Assembly: GCA_022600575.1 (NCBI GenBank)
Contig: JAHZKF010000051.1
Location: 1 to 35,418 of the forward strand
From: Gammaproteobacteria bacterium
GTDB taxonomy: Bacteria > Pseudomonadota > Gammaproteobacteria > Legionellales > Legionellaceae
Length of the DNA stretch: 35,418 nt
Reading direction: 5' to 3'
The notes below the pieces were generated by a model, which saw nothing but the letters and a program-made list of their open reading frames with translations, made no database searches and was not told where the DNA came from. The translations under genes were made by a program, and so were the position numbers. Positions 11,509 through 20,210 of the stretch are shown here, piece after piece (positions within the stretch are counted from its first letter, which is position 1; the number at the start of each line of letters is the position of its first letter).

Positions 11509-12453
11509 ATGCGTGTATTAATTACGGGAGGAGCTGGATTTGTTGGCTCACATTTGGCAGATAGATTATTAGCCAAAGGCGATACCGTGCTGGTTATTGA
11601 TAATTTTGAGACAGGACGGCGTGATAACTTAGTTCCTCATGATAATTTGACATTGGTTGAAGAAACCATTTCAAATACAGAAGCGATGAATCAATTGTTT
11701 CAGGCATTTAAGCCTGAAGTTGTTGTGCATACAGCGGCCTCGTATAAAGATCCAGATAATTGGGTTGAAGACTGTAAAACCAATGTGTTGGGTACGGTTA
11801 ATGTTGTTTCGGCAGCAAAAGCTGCAGGCTGTAATCGAATAGTTTATTTTCAAACAGCACTTTGTTATGGTTTGAAACCTGAAGAGCAGCCAGTAACCCT
11901 TGACCACCATATTAATTCGCGTGGTAGTAGTTATGCAATTAGTAAAACTGCAGCTGAACATTATATTGAGCTTTCTGGATTGGACTTTGTGTCGTTTCGT
12001 TTAGCGAATGCTTATGGTCCGCGTAATATCAGCGGTCCACTTCCTACTTTTTATCATCGCCTGACAGCTGGAAAGCCTTGTTTTGTGATGGATACACGTC
12101 GTGACTTTGTTTATATCCAAGATTTGATTGATTGTGTAGAAAAGGCAGTTGCAGGAACAGGGCAAGGTTATTATCATGGTTCTTCAGGTGGTGATGTATC
12201 GATTAAAGAGTTATTTGATGCAACCTTGAAAGCACTTGATATCACCTTAGAAAAAGAAGTAGAAGTACGTCCGCGTAATCCGGATGATGCGTATACTATT
12301 TTGTTAGATCCCTCTAAAACGAACAACGACTTTTCTTGGTCGGTGAGTACATCGCTTGAAGCGGGTGTTAAAGATGCTATTGAATATTATAAGCAATACG
12401 GTATTGAACAAACGTTTACGCACTTGCGGGTTGAAGAAAGCGAAACTGCTTAA
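11509..12453 (+). CDS. NDP-sugar epimerase/dehydratase, extended SDR family (WbmG-like)
   Basis: NAD-dependent enzyme acting on a UDP-sugar. The 314 residues start with a Rossmann motif, TGGAGFVGSHLADRL (G-x-x-G-x-x-G), and carry the SDR triad Thr116 (FQTALCYG), Tyr142 and Lys146 (YAISK). RDFVYIQDL in the second half is typical of the UDP-galactose 4-epimerase group. An intact Thr-Tyr-Lys triad is the feature described for WbmG and WbmH of the Bordetella O-antigen locus, and the neighbours (AsnB-type enzyme before, Cys-containing SDR after) favour the WbmG-like assignment. A GGAGG site precedes the ATG. The reaction, epimerisation or oxidoreduction of a 2,3-diacetamido sugar, is inference. 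Confidence 0.85.
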   Translation: MRVLITGGAGFVGSHLADRLLAKGDTVLVIDNFETGRRDNLVPHDNLTLVEETISNTEAMNQLFQAFKPEVVVHTAASYKDPDNWVEDCKTNVLGTVNVVSAAKAAGCNRIVYFQTALCYGLKPEEQPVTLDHHINSRGSSYAISKTAAEHYIELSGLDFVSFRLANAYGPRNISGPLPTFYHRLTAGKPCFVMDTRRDFVYIQDLIDCVEKAVAGTGQGYYHGSSGGDVSIKELFDATLKALDITLEKEVEVRPRNPDDAYTILLDPSKTNNDFSWSVSTSLEAGVKDAIEYYKQYGIEQTFTHLRVEESETA

Positions 12454-12469
12454 TGTATAAAACCTGGAA

Positions 12470-12488
12470 GCCGCGGACAAGCCGCGGC
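12470..12488. repeat. Palindromic intergenic repeat, copy 2 (between the two SDR genes)
   Basis: Perfect 7-bp arms GCCGCGG (12470-12476) and CCGCGGC (12482-12488) around the loop ACAAG. The flanks GGAA and ACGTGGG continue the family pattern (GGATA... and ...TACGTAG). It lies in the 82-bp spacer inside the sugar operon and could act there as an mRNA processing or attenuation hairpin. Confidence 0.75.
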
Positions 12489-12535
12489 ACGTGGGTTGCA
12501 AGAGTAGATTGATTATGATGGATGTAGGGGGATAA

Positions 12536-13606
12536 GTGGCAGGGTTTTTGGGAAAAAAAATATTGGTTGTTGGTGGAGCAGGTTTTGTTGGTAGTAATTT
12601 GACGTCTGCTTTACTTAAAGAGCATCCAAAGCAAGTGATTGTGGTTGATAATTTATTGTCAGCTGATATTTCACAAGTTCCAGAAGACGCTGCGTTGCAG
12701 TTTATACATGCTTCTATTACAGAAGATTCGATTTTAAATGCATTGCCTAAAGACTTAGATTATGTATTTCATTTGGCAACGTATCATGGAAATCAAAGTT
12801 CGATTGAAGACCCGCTTAAAGATCATGAAAATAACACGTTAACGAGCTTGAAGTTGTTTGACTGTTTGAGTAAATTCAAGACCATTAAAAAAGTGGTTTA
12901 TGCGGCTGCAGGTTGCACAGTCGCGAAAAAAACATTCGATAATGCAGCGGCAACAGTTGAACAAGAAGAAGTATCACTGTATTTAGATAGCCCGTATCAG
13001 ATGTCAAAAATATTTGGTGAGTTTTACGGAAATTATTACTTTATGCGTTACAACTTACCGTTTGTAAAGGCACGCTTCCAAAATGTATATGGGCCCGGTG
13101 AAATATTAGGTGCGGGTCTTTGGCGAGGTAATGCAAATACAGTGTGGCGTAATGTGACACCCACCTTTATCTTTAAAGCATTGCATAAAAAGGCTTTACC
13201 TGTTGAAAATGGTGGCGTTGCAACGCGTGACTTCATTCATGTTGATGATGTGGTGAGTGGTCTAATGGCATGTGCACTAAAAGGTGATGCAGGTGGCGTA
13301 TATAACATTGCTTCAGGTGTTGAAACGTCGATTGCCGAGCTTGCAGAAATGATTAATGAGATGACTGGCAATTTAACAACAGTTGGAGAGGAGCCTGCGC
13401 GAGCCTGGGACCGTTCAGGAAAGCGTCATGGCGATCCTTCTAAATCTATGCGTGAATTAGGTTTTAAAGCGGAAGTATCGTTGCCTGATGGTTTAGCTAA
13501 AACCATTGCATGGACTAAAGAAAATCAAGTGCTGATTAAGCAGTGTATGGCGAAGCATCAGCGTTATTTACCAGAACTAACGACATACCTTAGAACGGAG
13601 GCGTAA
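12536..13606 (+). CDS. NDP-sugar SDR enzyme with Cys in place of the catalytic Ser/Thr (WbmF-like)
   Basis: Extended SDR protein of 356 residues. The GTG start has AGGGGG about 6 nt upstream. Rossmann motif VGGAGFVGSN sits at 12-21, and Tyr154 and Lys158 lie in SPYQMSK. Where SDRs normally have a catalytic Ser/Thr, this protein has AAAGCTV with Cys127, and a histidine lies at 84 (ATYHGNQ). The crystal study of Bordetella WbmF named His90 and Cys133 as 3,5-epimerase-like residues and noted the missing Ser/Thr. The 43-residue distance between His and Cys is identical here. I infer a UDP-2,3-diacetamido-uronic-acid epimerase that changes the sugar series. The WbpE-type aminotransferase starts 3 nt after its stop. 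Confidence 0.85.
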   Translation: MAGFLGKKILVVGGAGFVGSNLTSALLKEHPKQVIVVDNLLSADISQVPEDAALQFIHASITEDSILNALPKDLDYVFHLATYHGNQSSIEDPLKDHENNTLTSLKLFDCLSKFKTIKKVVYAAAGCTVAKKTFDNAAATVEQEEVSLYLDSPYQMSKIFGEFYGNYYFMRYNLPFVKARFQNVYGPGEILGAGLWRGNANTVWRNVTPTFIFKALHKKALPVENGGVATRDFIHVDDVVSGLMACALKGDAGGVYNIASGVETSIAELAEMINEMTGNLTTVGEEPARAWDRSGKRHGDPSKSMRELGFKAEVSLPDGLAKTIAWTKENQVLIKQCMAKHQRYLPELTTYLRTEA

Positions 13607-13609
13607 AGC

Positions 13610-14725
13610 ATGAGTATGCAATTTATTGATTTAAAAACACAACAAGCGCGTATTAAGGCAAATCTTAAAGTGCGTATAGATAAAGTATTAGAACACGGGG
13701 CCTATATTATGGGACCTGAAGTGCGAGAACTTGAAGCCGTTTTAGCTGATTTTACAGGCGTATCGCATGCCATTGGGGTATCCAGTGGAACAGATGCTTT
13801 ATTAATTGCCTTAATGGCGCTTGATATAGGTGCTGGAGACGAGGTTATTACAACCCCGTTTAGCTTTTTTGCAACGGCAGAAGTAATTGCTTTATTGGGT
13901 GCTAAACCTGTTTTTGTTGATACGGTCCGAGATACTTATAATATTGATGCTAATTTAATTGAAGCGGCCATTACGGATAAAACAAAAGCAATCATGCCTG
14001 TGAGTATGTATGGACAATGTGCAGATTACGATGCAATTAATGAGATTGCTGCACGTCATCAACTGCCAGTCATTGAAGATGGAGCACAAAGTTTTGGTGC
14101 GACCTATCGGGGTGCACGTTCATCTGGTTTGACAACAATTGGATGCACAAGCTTTTTTCCTTCGAAGCCTTTAGGGGGTTATGGTGATGGTGGTGCTTGC
14201 TTCACAAATGATGACGTATTAGCCGAGCGGATGAAATCTATTCGTGTACATGGTCAAGCCAAACGTTATCAACATACGCGTTTTGGTGTTAATGGACGCC
14301 TAGACACGCTTCAAGCGGCTATTTTGCTTGAGAAATTTGCCTTGTTTCCTGATGAGATAGAACAACGTCAAGCGATTGCTGCGCGTTATACTGCGGGGCT
14401 ATCGGATATCGTCCGAACGCCTATGATTGAAGCACATAACACCAGTGTTTTTGCTCAATATACGATTGAAGTATCAAATAGAGAGTCAGTTCGAGCTGCT
14501 TTGCAAGAACATGATATTCCAACAGCAGTGCATTATCCTGTGGCATTGCATCAGCAACCTGTGTTTAAAGCTTTTTACCCGGAAACTTTAACGTTTTCGA
14601 ATGCAGAAGCTGCTGCACAGCGTGTTTTGAGTTTGCCGATGCATCCATATTTAACAGAAGTTGATCAAGATAAAGTAATTCATGCTTTACAAAAAGTACT
14701 ACATGAGGAAGCTGTAACTGGTTGA
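13610..14725 (+). CDS. wbpE: UDP-2-acetamido-2-deoxy-3-oxo-glucuronate aminotransferase (WbpE-type, DegT/DnrJ/EryC1 family)
   Basis: PLP-dependent sugar aminotransferase of 371 residues, putting a 3-amino group on the 3-keto uronic acid nucleotide made by WbpA and WbpB. Family marks: MQFIDLKTQQARI start, SSGTDALLIAL (cofactor phosphate binding), IEDGAQSFGA with the aspartate that pairs with the PLP nitrogen, and FFPSKPLGGYGDGG with the Schiff-base lysine at about 186. GRLDTLQAAIL and HYPVALHQQP fit the WbpE/WlbC subgroup. Start chosen at 13610 from the GGAGG 8 nt upstream; a second ATG two codons on is also possible. It is 3 nt behind the SDR gene, and WbpA follows after about 70 nt. Confidence 0.9.
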   Translation: MSMQFIDLKTQQARIKANLKVRIDKVLEHGAYIMGPEVRELEAVLADFTGVSHAIGVSSGTDALLIALMALDIGAGDEVITTPFSFFATAEVIALLGAKPVFVDTVRDTYNIDANLIEAAITDKTKAIMPVSMYGQCADYDAINEIAARHQLPVIEDGAQSFGATYRGARSSGLTTIGCTSFFPSKPLGGYGDGGACFTNDDVLAERMKSIRVHGQAKRYQHTRFGVNGRLDTLQAAILLEKFALFPDEIEQRQAIAARYTAGLSDIVRTPMIEAHNTSVFAQYTIEVSNRESVRAALQEHDIPTAVHYPVALHQQPVFKAFYPETLTFSNAEAAAQRVLSLPMHPYLTEVDQDKVIHALQKVLHEEAVTG

Positions 14726-14796
14726 AAAGTAAGTGGTAGTTAGATTGCATTTGAGTTAAATGGAACGTTTTTAAAAATAACATGGAGCGCATTGTC

Positions 14797-16101
14797 ATGC
14801 CGCAGGATTTAATAGAAAAGTTAAATAATCAAGAAGCTATCATTGGAATTGTTGGTTTAGGGTACGTTGGATTGCCATTAATGCTTCGATTTGCGGAAGT
14901 TGGTTATCGTGTGCTTGGAATTGATATTGATACTTCTAAAAATGAAATGTTGAATGCAGGCAAGTCGTTCATTCAACATATTCCTTCAGAGCAAATAGCA
15001 GCAGTACAAGGCCGTATTAACGCAACGGATGATTTTTCATCTGCAAGTGAGGCTGATGCATTGATTTTATGCGTACCAACACCACTTAATAAATATCGTG
15101 AACCTGATTTAAGCTATGTATTAAAAACGGTTGATGCATTGTTACCACATTTGCGTGAAGGACAAATTATTTCACTTGAAAGTACGACTTATCCTGGAAC
15201 AACGGATGAAGAGCTTAAAACGCGTATCGAGCAAAGGGGCCTTGAAGTTGGGAAGGATATCTTTTTGGTCTATTCACCTGAACGAGAAGATCCGGGTAAT
15301 GTGAACTTTTCAACAGCGAGTATTCCTAAAGTGTGTGGTGGAGATACACCTAATTGTGTCGAAGCAGGTCATGCGTTATATAACTCAGTGATTGAACAAG
15401 TAGTCCCTGTCTCGTCAACACGTGTTGCTGAAATGACAAAGCTTTTAGAAAACATTCATCGTTCGGTCAATATTGGTTTAATGAATGAAATGAAAGTGTT
15501 GGCTGATAAAATGGATATAGATATTCATGAGGTGATTGATGCGGCAGCGACCAAACCGTTTGGCTTTGTGCCTTACTACCCAGGGCCCGGTATTGGAGGG
15601 CATTGTATTCCGATTGATCCCTTTTATTTAACGTGGAAGGCACGAGAGTATGGCATGCATACACGCTTTATTGAGCTTGCTGGTGAAATTAACAGCAGAA
15701 TGCCTCATTGGGTGATTGACAAAATCTCGGATGCTTTAAATACACGCGAAAAGGCCATTAAAAACAGTAAAGTTTTGGTGCTGGGGATTGCTTATAAATG
15801 TGATGTAGATGATATGCGTGAATCGCCTTCTATTGAAATGTTAGAGTTGTTACGAGATAAAGGTGCAGAGGTTGCATATAGTGATCCACATGTACCTGTT
15901 TTTCCTGCCATGCGGGCACATCATTTTGATTTACACAGTGTGCCAATTACATCTGAAACCATTTCACAATATGACTGTGTGTTGCTTGCGACAGCGCATA
16001 AGGCGTTTGATTATGATTTGATTGCTCGTCATGCAAATTTAATTATAGATACTCGAGGTGGGTTTCGTGCCTATCCAAGTGATAACATTGTGAGTGCCTG
16101 A
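14797..16101 (+). CDS. wbpA: UDP-N-acetyl-D-glucosamine 6-dehydrogenase (WbpA-type)
   Basis: Oxidises C6 of UDP-GlcNAc twice with NAD+ to give UDP-GlcNAcA, the entry step of the pathway. The 434 residues match the WbpA length (436). The N-terminal Rossmann motif is [12 protein letters not shown]. Mid-protein [11 protein letters not shown] and the active-site loop [15 protein letters not shown] carry the catalytic thiol Cys270. [13 protein letters not shown] is the C-terminal UDP-binding marker. A start at 14782 (MERIV...) is open, but it has no ribosome binding site, whereas the 14797 ATG has GGAG 9 nt upstream. wbpB starts 2 nt after the stop. Confidence 0.92.
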   Translation: MPQDLIEKLNNQEAIIGIVGLGYVGLPLMLRFAEVGYRVLGIDIDTSKNEMLNAGKSFIQHIPSEQIAAVQGRINATDDFSSASEADALILCVPTPLNKYREPDLSYVLKTVDALLPHLREGQIISLESTTYPGTTDEELKTRIEQRGLEVGKDIFLVYSPEREDPGNVNFSTASIPKVCGGDTPNCVEAGHALYNSVIEQVVPVSSTRVAEMTKLLENIHRSVNIGLMNEMKVLADKMDIDIHEVIDAAATKPFGFVPYYPGPGIGGHCIPIDPFYLTWKAREYGMHTRFIELAGEINSRMPHWVIDKISDALNTREKAIKNSKVLVLGIAYKCDVDDMRESPSIEMLELLRDKGAEVAYSDPHVPVFPAMRAHHFDLHSVPITSETISQYDCVLLATAHKAFDYDLIARHANLIIDTRGGFRAYPSDNIVSA

Positions 16102-16103
16102 AC

Positions 16104-17165
16104 ATGAAAAAAGTACCTTCTATTATTGTAGACAGAAAAATCAACGTGGCATTAGTGGGTTGTGGTCGTATTTCTCAAAATCATTTGAAAGCAATCACGG
16201 AGCACCAAGATAGATTAACGTTGACAGCGGTTTGTGATAAAAATGAAACAGCGGCTAACGCGGTGGCTGAGGAGCATCAAGCCACTGCTTATACATCGCT
16301 TGAAACGATGTTAGATGAGGCTGATATTGATTTGGTTGTTTTATGTACGCCAAGTGGGTTGCACCCAAGGCAAACCATTCAAATTGCAGCGTCTGGTCGG
16401 CATGTCTTAACTGAAAAACCAATGGCGACTCGTTGGCAAGATGGACTTGAAATGGTTAAAGCTTGTGATGAGGCAGAGGTGCGTTTGTTTGTTGTGAAGC
16501 AAAATCGTTTAAATCCACCAATTCAGGCTTTAAAACATGCGATTGATGCAGATAGATTCGGTAAGATTTATCTAGCCAATGTAAATGTTTTTTGGACAAG
16601 GCCACAAGATTATTATGATCAAGTGAGCTGGAGAGGTTCTTTTGAGTGGGATGGTGGCGCTTTTATGAACCAAGCCAGTCATTATGTGGATTTAATTCAG
16701 TGGTTATTAGGTCCTGTTGAATCAGTTCAAGCCATGATGGGAACGTTAGGCCGTAAGATTGAAGCAGAAGATACAGGCGTTTTAAACATTCGCTGGCGGC
16801 AAGGTACCATGGGGTCTGTGAATGTGACAATGTTAACGTATCCTAAAAACTACGAAGGCTCAATTACCATTTTGGGTGAGAAGGGTACAGTTCGTATTGG
16901 TGGTCTTGCGGTAAACAAAGTGCAGCATTGGGAATTTGATGATGTACAGCCAGAAGATGAAGATATTAAAGCTGAAAATTATGAAACAAAATCAGTTTAT
17001 GGTTTTGGACATGTTCCTTATTATGCCAATGTAATTGACTGTCTTCAGGGAAAACCAGCTGAGATTACAGATGGCAGATCAGGTCTTACAGCGTTAGAAC
17101 TTTTGGTCGCAGCTTATCGCTCAGCGCGAGATAATAAAACAACACATTTGCCTTTGGAGTTATGA
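16104..17165 (+). CDS. wbpB: UDP-N-acetyl-glucosaminuronate 3-dehydrogenase (WbpB-type, Gfo/Idh/MocA family)
   Basis: NAD-dependent oxidoreductase of 353 residues producing the 3-keto intermediate for WbpE. Rossmann motif VGCGRIS (18-24), the family signature EKP (104-106) in LTEKPMATR, and the substrate-domain motif [13 protein letters not shown], whose His193 lies at the expected active-site position. [15 protein letters not shown] is typical of the WbpB/WlbA group. In Pseudomonas this enzyme keeps its NADH tightly bound and uses 2-oxoglutarate to recycle it; whether this one does is unknown. It starts 2 nt after wbpA and its stop overlaps the wbpD start, so it is translationally coupled on both sides. 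Confidence 0.9.
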   Translation: MKKVPSIIVDRKINVALVGCGRISQNHLKAITEHQDRLTLTAVCDKNETAANAVAEEHQATAYTSLETMLDEADIDLVVLCTPSGLHPRQTIQIAASGRHVLTEKPMATRWQDGLEMVKACDEAEVRLFVVKQNRLNPPIQALKHAIDADRFGKIYLANVNVFWTRPQDYYDQVSWRGSFEWDGGAFMNQASHYVDLIQWLLGPVESVQAMMGTLGRKIEAEDTGVLNIRWRQGTMGSVNVTMLTYPKNYEGSITILGEKGTVRIGGLAVNKVQHWEFDDVQPEDEDIKAENYETKSVYGFGHVPYYANVIDCLQGKPAEITDGRSGLTALELLVAAYRSARDNKTTHLPLEL

Positions 17166-17749
17166 TGACAAAGATACGTATTCATGAAACGGCTATTGTC
17201 GATGATGGTGCGAAGTTGGGTGCGGGAACATGTGTTTGGCATTGGGTGCATGTTAGTGCAGGTGCATCTATTGGCGAGCGTTGTAGTCTAGGGCAAAACG
17301 TTTATGTTGGTAATCAGGTTGTCATTGGCAATAATGTAAAAATACAAAACAATGTTTCTGTTTATGATAACGTCACCTTAGAAGATGATGTGTTTTGTGG
17401 GCCAAGCATGGTTTTTACTAATGTTTATAATCCTCGTTCAGCCGTCACCCGAAAACACGAGTATCGTGATACCTTGGTTAAAAAAGGAGCTACTTTAGGT
17501 GCAAACTGCACCTTAGTGTGTGGTATTACGGTGGGAGAATATGCATTTATTGCCGCAGGTGCTGTGGTTAACCGTGATGTGAAGCCGTATGCTTTAATGG
17601 CTGGTGTACCTGCACGCCAAATTGGATGGATGAGTCGTTTTGGTGAGCGACTTGATTTTCAACCATCAACAGAAGGTGTATTGCAAGCCGTTTGCGAGCA
17701 TACAGGTGAGCAGTATGAAGAACGAAATGGGGAAATAGTAAGCGCATGA
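17162..17749 (+). CDS. wbpD: UDP-3-amino-GlcNAcA 3-N-acetyltransferase (WbpD-type, left-handed beta-helix)
   Basis: Acetyl-CoA-dependent N-acetyltransferase of 195 residues that converts the 3-amino sugar to the 2,3-diacetamido uronic acid nucleotide. Hexapeptide repeats run along the whole protein, e.g. [20 protein letters not shown] and [30 protein letters not shown] and [20 protein letters not shown] are WbpD-type blocks; the His in RKHEY is near the expected catalytic region. Two adjacent ATGs (17162 and 17165) are possible; GGAG at 17156 fits the second slightly better. Overlaps wbpB by 4 nt and wbpI by 4 nt. Confidence 0.9.
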   Translation: MMTKIRIHETAIVDDGAKLGAGTCVWHWVHVSAGASIGERCSLGQNVYVGNQVVIGNNVKIQNNVSVYDNVTLEDDVFCGPSMVFTNVYNPRSAVTRKHEYRDTLVKKGATLGANCTLVCGITVGEYAFIAAGAVVNRDVKPYALMAGVPARQIGWMSRFGERLDFQPSTEGVLQAVCEHTGEQYEERNGEIVSA

Positions 17750-18837
17750 AAATATGCACAGTGATTGGTGCGCGACCACAGTTTGTTAAGGCAGCTGTGG
17801 TATCTCGTGCAATTTCAGCGCGTGGTGGTATTGATGAGCTGATTCTTCATACGGGTCAGCATTATGATACAAATATGTCAGCACAATTTTTTGATGAGCT
17901 TGATATTCCAGAGCCGAATGTGCACCTTAATATAGGTTCAGGTCTACATGGTCAGCAGACAGGCCAGATGATTGAACAAATTGAAACAGCTTTGATTCAA
18001 GAAAAACCAGACTGGGTTTTGGTGTATGGCGATACAAACTCAACGCTTGCAGGTGCGCTTGCAGCAGCCAAACTACATATTCCAGTGGCACATGTTGAAG
18101 CGGGTTTGCGTTCGTTTAATCGAAAAATGCCTGAAGAAGTCAATCGTATTATGACGGACCATATTAGTGAAATATTGTTTGTACCTACAGAAACAGCAAA
18201 ACAGCAATTATTTAAAGAAGGTTTAGATGAGTCGCGCGTGATTGCTGTTGGTGATGTGATGTATGATGCAACGCTTTACTATAATGAGCGGAATACCAAT
18301 CGAAAAACAGTTGTTGATACGCTTAATTTGGCATCTAAAAAATATGGATTAATTACTTTACATCGTGCTGAAAACACAGATGATGCAGTGCGAATGAAAC
18401 ATATTGTGGATGCTTTGGTTGAGCTTAGCCAGACACAAACGTTAGTGTTCCCGCTTCATCCAAGAACACGAAACAGTTTAGATAAATTGAATTTACTCAG
18501 TGTGCTTGAAGCAAATTTGAATCTACTTGAACCGGTTGGATTTTTAGATATGCTAGCCCTAGAACAACATGCAGCATGTATCATTACGGATTCAGGTGGT
18601 GTTCAGAAAGAGGCTTATTTTAATCGTGTGCCTTGTGTTACCCTGCGGGATGAAACAGAATGGGTTGAGTTGGTTACGGCAGGTTGGAATCGCTTGTGCT
18701 CTCCAGGTAGACCTTTTTCTTTGTTAGATGATTTTATTGGGGATAATTTATTACCATCAGATTCTGGTTCTTTGTATGGTCAAGGTGATGCATCTGAAAA
18801 AATTGTTGATAGATTATTATTACAAAAAGCAGAATAA
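17746..18837 (+). CDS. wbpI: UDP-2,3-diacetamido-2,3-dideoxy-glucuronate 2-epimerase (WbpI-type)
   Basis: Non-hydrolysing UDP-sugar 2-epimerase of 363 residues, inverting C2 from the gluco to the manno series. Family marks: [64 protein letters not shown] and [12 protein letters not shown]. WecB-type UDP-GlcNAc 2-epimerase is the alternative. WbpI is favoured because the gene ends the contiguous wbpE-A-B-D-I run and overlaps wbpD by 4 nt (ATGA). If the WbmF/WbmG-like enzymes act on the same intermediate, the final sugar may not be the D-manno form. Confidence 0.9.
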   Translation: MKICTVIGARPQFVKAAVVSRAISARGGIDELILHTGQHYDTNMSAQFFDELDIPEPNVHLNIGSGLHGQQTGQMIEQIETALIQEKPDWVLVYGDTNSTLAGALAAAKLHIPVAHVEAGLRSFNRKMPEEVNRIMTDHISEILFVPTETAKQQLFKEGLDESRVIAVGDVMYDATLYYNERNTNRKTVVDTLNLASKKYGLITLHRAENTDDAVRMKHIVDALVELSQTQTLVFPLHPRTRNSLDKLNLLSVLEANLNLLEPVGFLDMLALEQHAACIITDSGGVQKEAYFNRVPCVTLRDETEWVELVTAGWNRLCSPGRPFSLLDDFIGDNLLPSDSGSLYGQGDASEKIVDRLLLQKAE

Positions 18838-18880
18838 GATGGATTGTTAATACATCCTAAGCGTAGATTAGTATGGTCGT

Positions 18881-20197
18881 ATGAAATTAAACATTTTATT
18901 ATTATGTAATAAACCATCTGTTGGCCAGGGAGCCAATACAGTTGTCGATCATATTGAGGCTTTTGAACAATATTCTGAGCATCATATTTATGTATATTCT
19001 AATTTGGGAAGTTTTTCTAAAAAATTAGATTTAAGTAAATTTGATGTGGTTATTATTCATTATTCTTTATCCGTTTTAAGTCGAAAGTATTTAACGCGTT
19101 CAGCCAAGAAAAAACTACATGATTATACGGGGATGAAAGTTATTTTCATTCAAGATGAATATCGTCGCATTAATGATGTTGTGAGTGAGCTTCAGTACCT
19201 TGGTATAGATATTTTATTTACGTGTTTTCCAGAATCTGAGTTCGAGAATATCTATCCAAAGCATCAATTACCTTTCTTATCTAAATATAATAATTTAACA
19301 GGTTATGTTCCACAACGTTTGACTGAGTATACCAAACAGCCTCCTATGGGGGCACGACCAGTTCATGTGGGTTATCGAGGAAGAAGATTACCTTATTGGT
19401 ATGGTGCGCTTGGTTTTGAGAAGTCAAATATTGTTGAAAAGTGGCATGAACATGTTCCTGTAAAGATTGTAAATACAGATATTTCGTTTAAAGAGACAGA
19501 TCGCATTTATGGTCATCAATGGTCTGACTTTCTTTCGTCCTGTAAAGCAACATTGGGTGTTGAAAGTGGTGTCAGCGTGATGGATTTTACAGGTGAGTTA
19601 GAAAAGAAAGTAGATACACATGAATTAATGCATCCAGAAGACTCGTTTGAAATAGTGCAAAAAAAATATTTTTTAAAAGAAGAAGGTCTTCATCAATTAA
19701 ATCAGATTTCTCCACGTTGTTTTGAAGCCATTGCACTTAAAACGGTACTTGTTTTATATGAAGGTGATTACTCAGGGATTTTGATACCAGGGCGTCATTA
19801 TATTGCTTTGAAAAAAGATTTCAGTAATATCTCTGAAGTTTTATCGTTGCTGAAAGATGATAATTTTTTACAAAATATGGCTGATATCGCCTACAAAGAA
19901 ATTGCTTTAAACCCCAAATATACATATCAAACATTTATTAAAAAAGTGGATAGTATACTTCAACATGAGTTTGTTGAACGTGATAAAAAATGCGTTTCTT
20001 CGCCTTATAGTGCGGCTTTATTTCATTCAAAAATGGGGCGTTTATCCTTTAAAAATAAAGTAATGATGCGAGTGATGTCCATTTATCAAGGTTTACCTTT
20101 TGGGATGCGTTTAAAAATTAAAGGGATGCTTCGTATTAAAAAAACATCTTTATTACCTCGTTTTTTTTATCGAAAACAGAGTACATCAAAAATATAA
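18881..20197 (+). CDS. Glycosyltransferase, GT-B/CgeB-like (copy 1 of a tandem pair)
   Basis: Probable cytoplasmic glycosyltransferase of 438 residues. The C-terminal part has QISPRCFEAIALKTVLVLYEGDYSG, then PGRHYIALKKDFSNISEVLSLL, matching the conserved nucleotide-sugar-binding end of Glyco_trans_1_2/CgeB-type proteins; the E in RCFEA is the usual donor-contacting residue. The N-terminal half (FDVVIIHYSLSVLS, VIFIQDEYRRIN) is shared with the next gene, so the two are paralogues. The last 60 residues are basic and hydrophobic, which may mean membrane association. Donor and acceptor are unknown. It follows wbpI by 43 nt; no good ribosome binding site is seen. Confidence 0.8.
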   Translation: MKLNILLLCNKPSVGQGANTVVDHIEAFEQYSEHHIYVYSNLGSFSKKLDLSKFDVVIIHYSLSVLSRKYLTRSAKKKLHDYTGMKVIFIQDEYRRINDVVSELQYLGIDILFTCFPESEFENIYPKHQLPFLSKYNNLTGYVPQRLTEYTKQPPMGARPVHVGYRGRRLPYWYGALGFEKSNIVEKWHEHVPVKIVNTDISFKETDRIYGHQWSDFLSSCKATLGVESGVSVMDFTGELEKKVDTHELMHPEDSFEIVQKKYFLKEEGLHQLNQISPRCFEAIALKTVLVLYEGDYSGILIPGRHYIALKKDFSNISEVLSLLKDDNFLQNMADIAYKEIALNPKYTYQTFIKKVDSILQHEFVERDKKCVSSPYSAALFHSKMGRLSFKNKVMMRVMSIYQGLPFGMRLKIKGMLRIKKTSLLPRFFYRKQSTSKI

Positions 20198-20210
20198 GTG
20201 GGCCGTCTAC

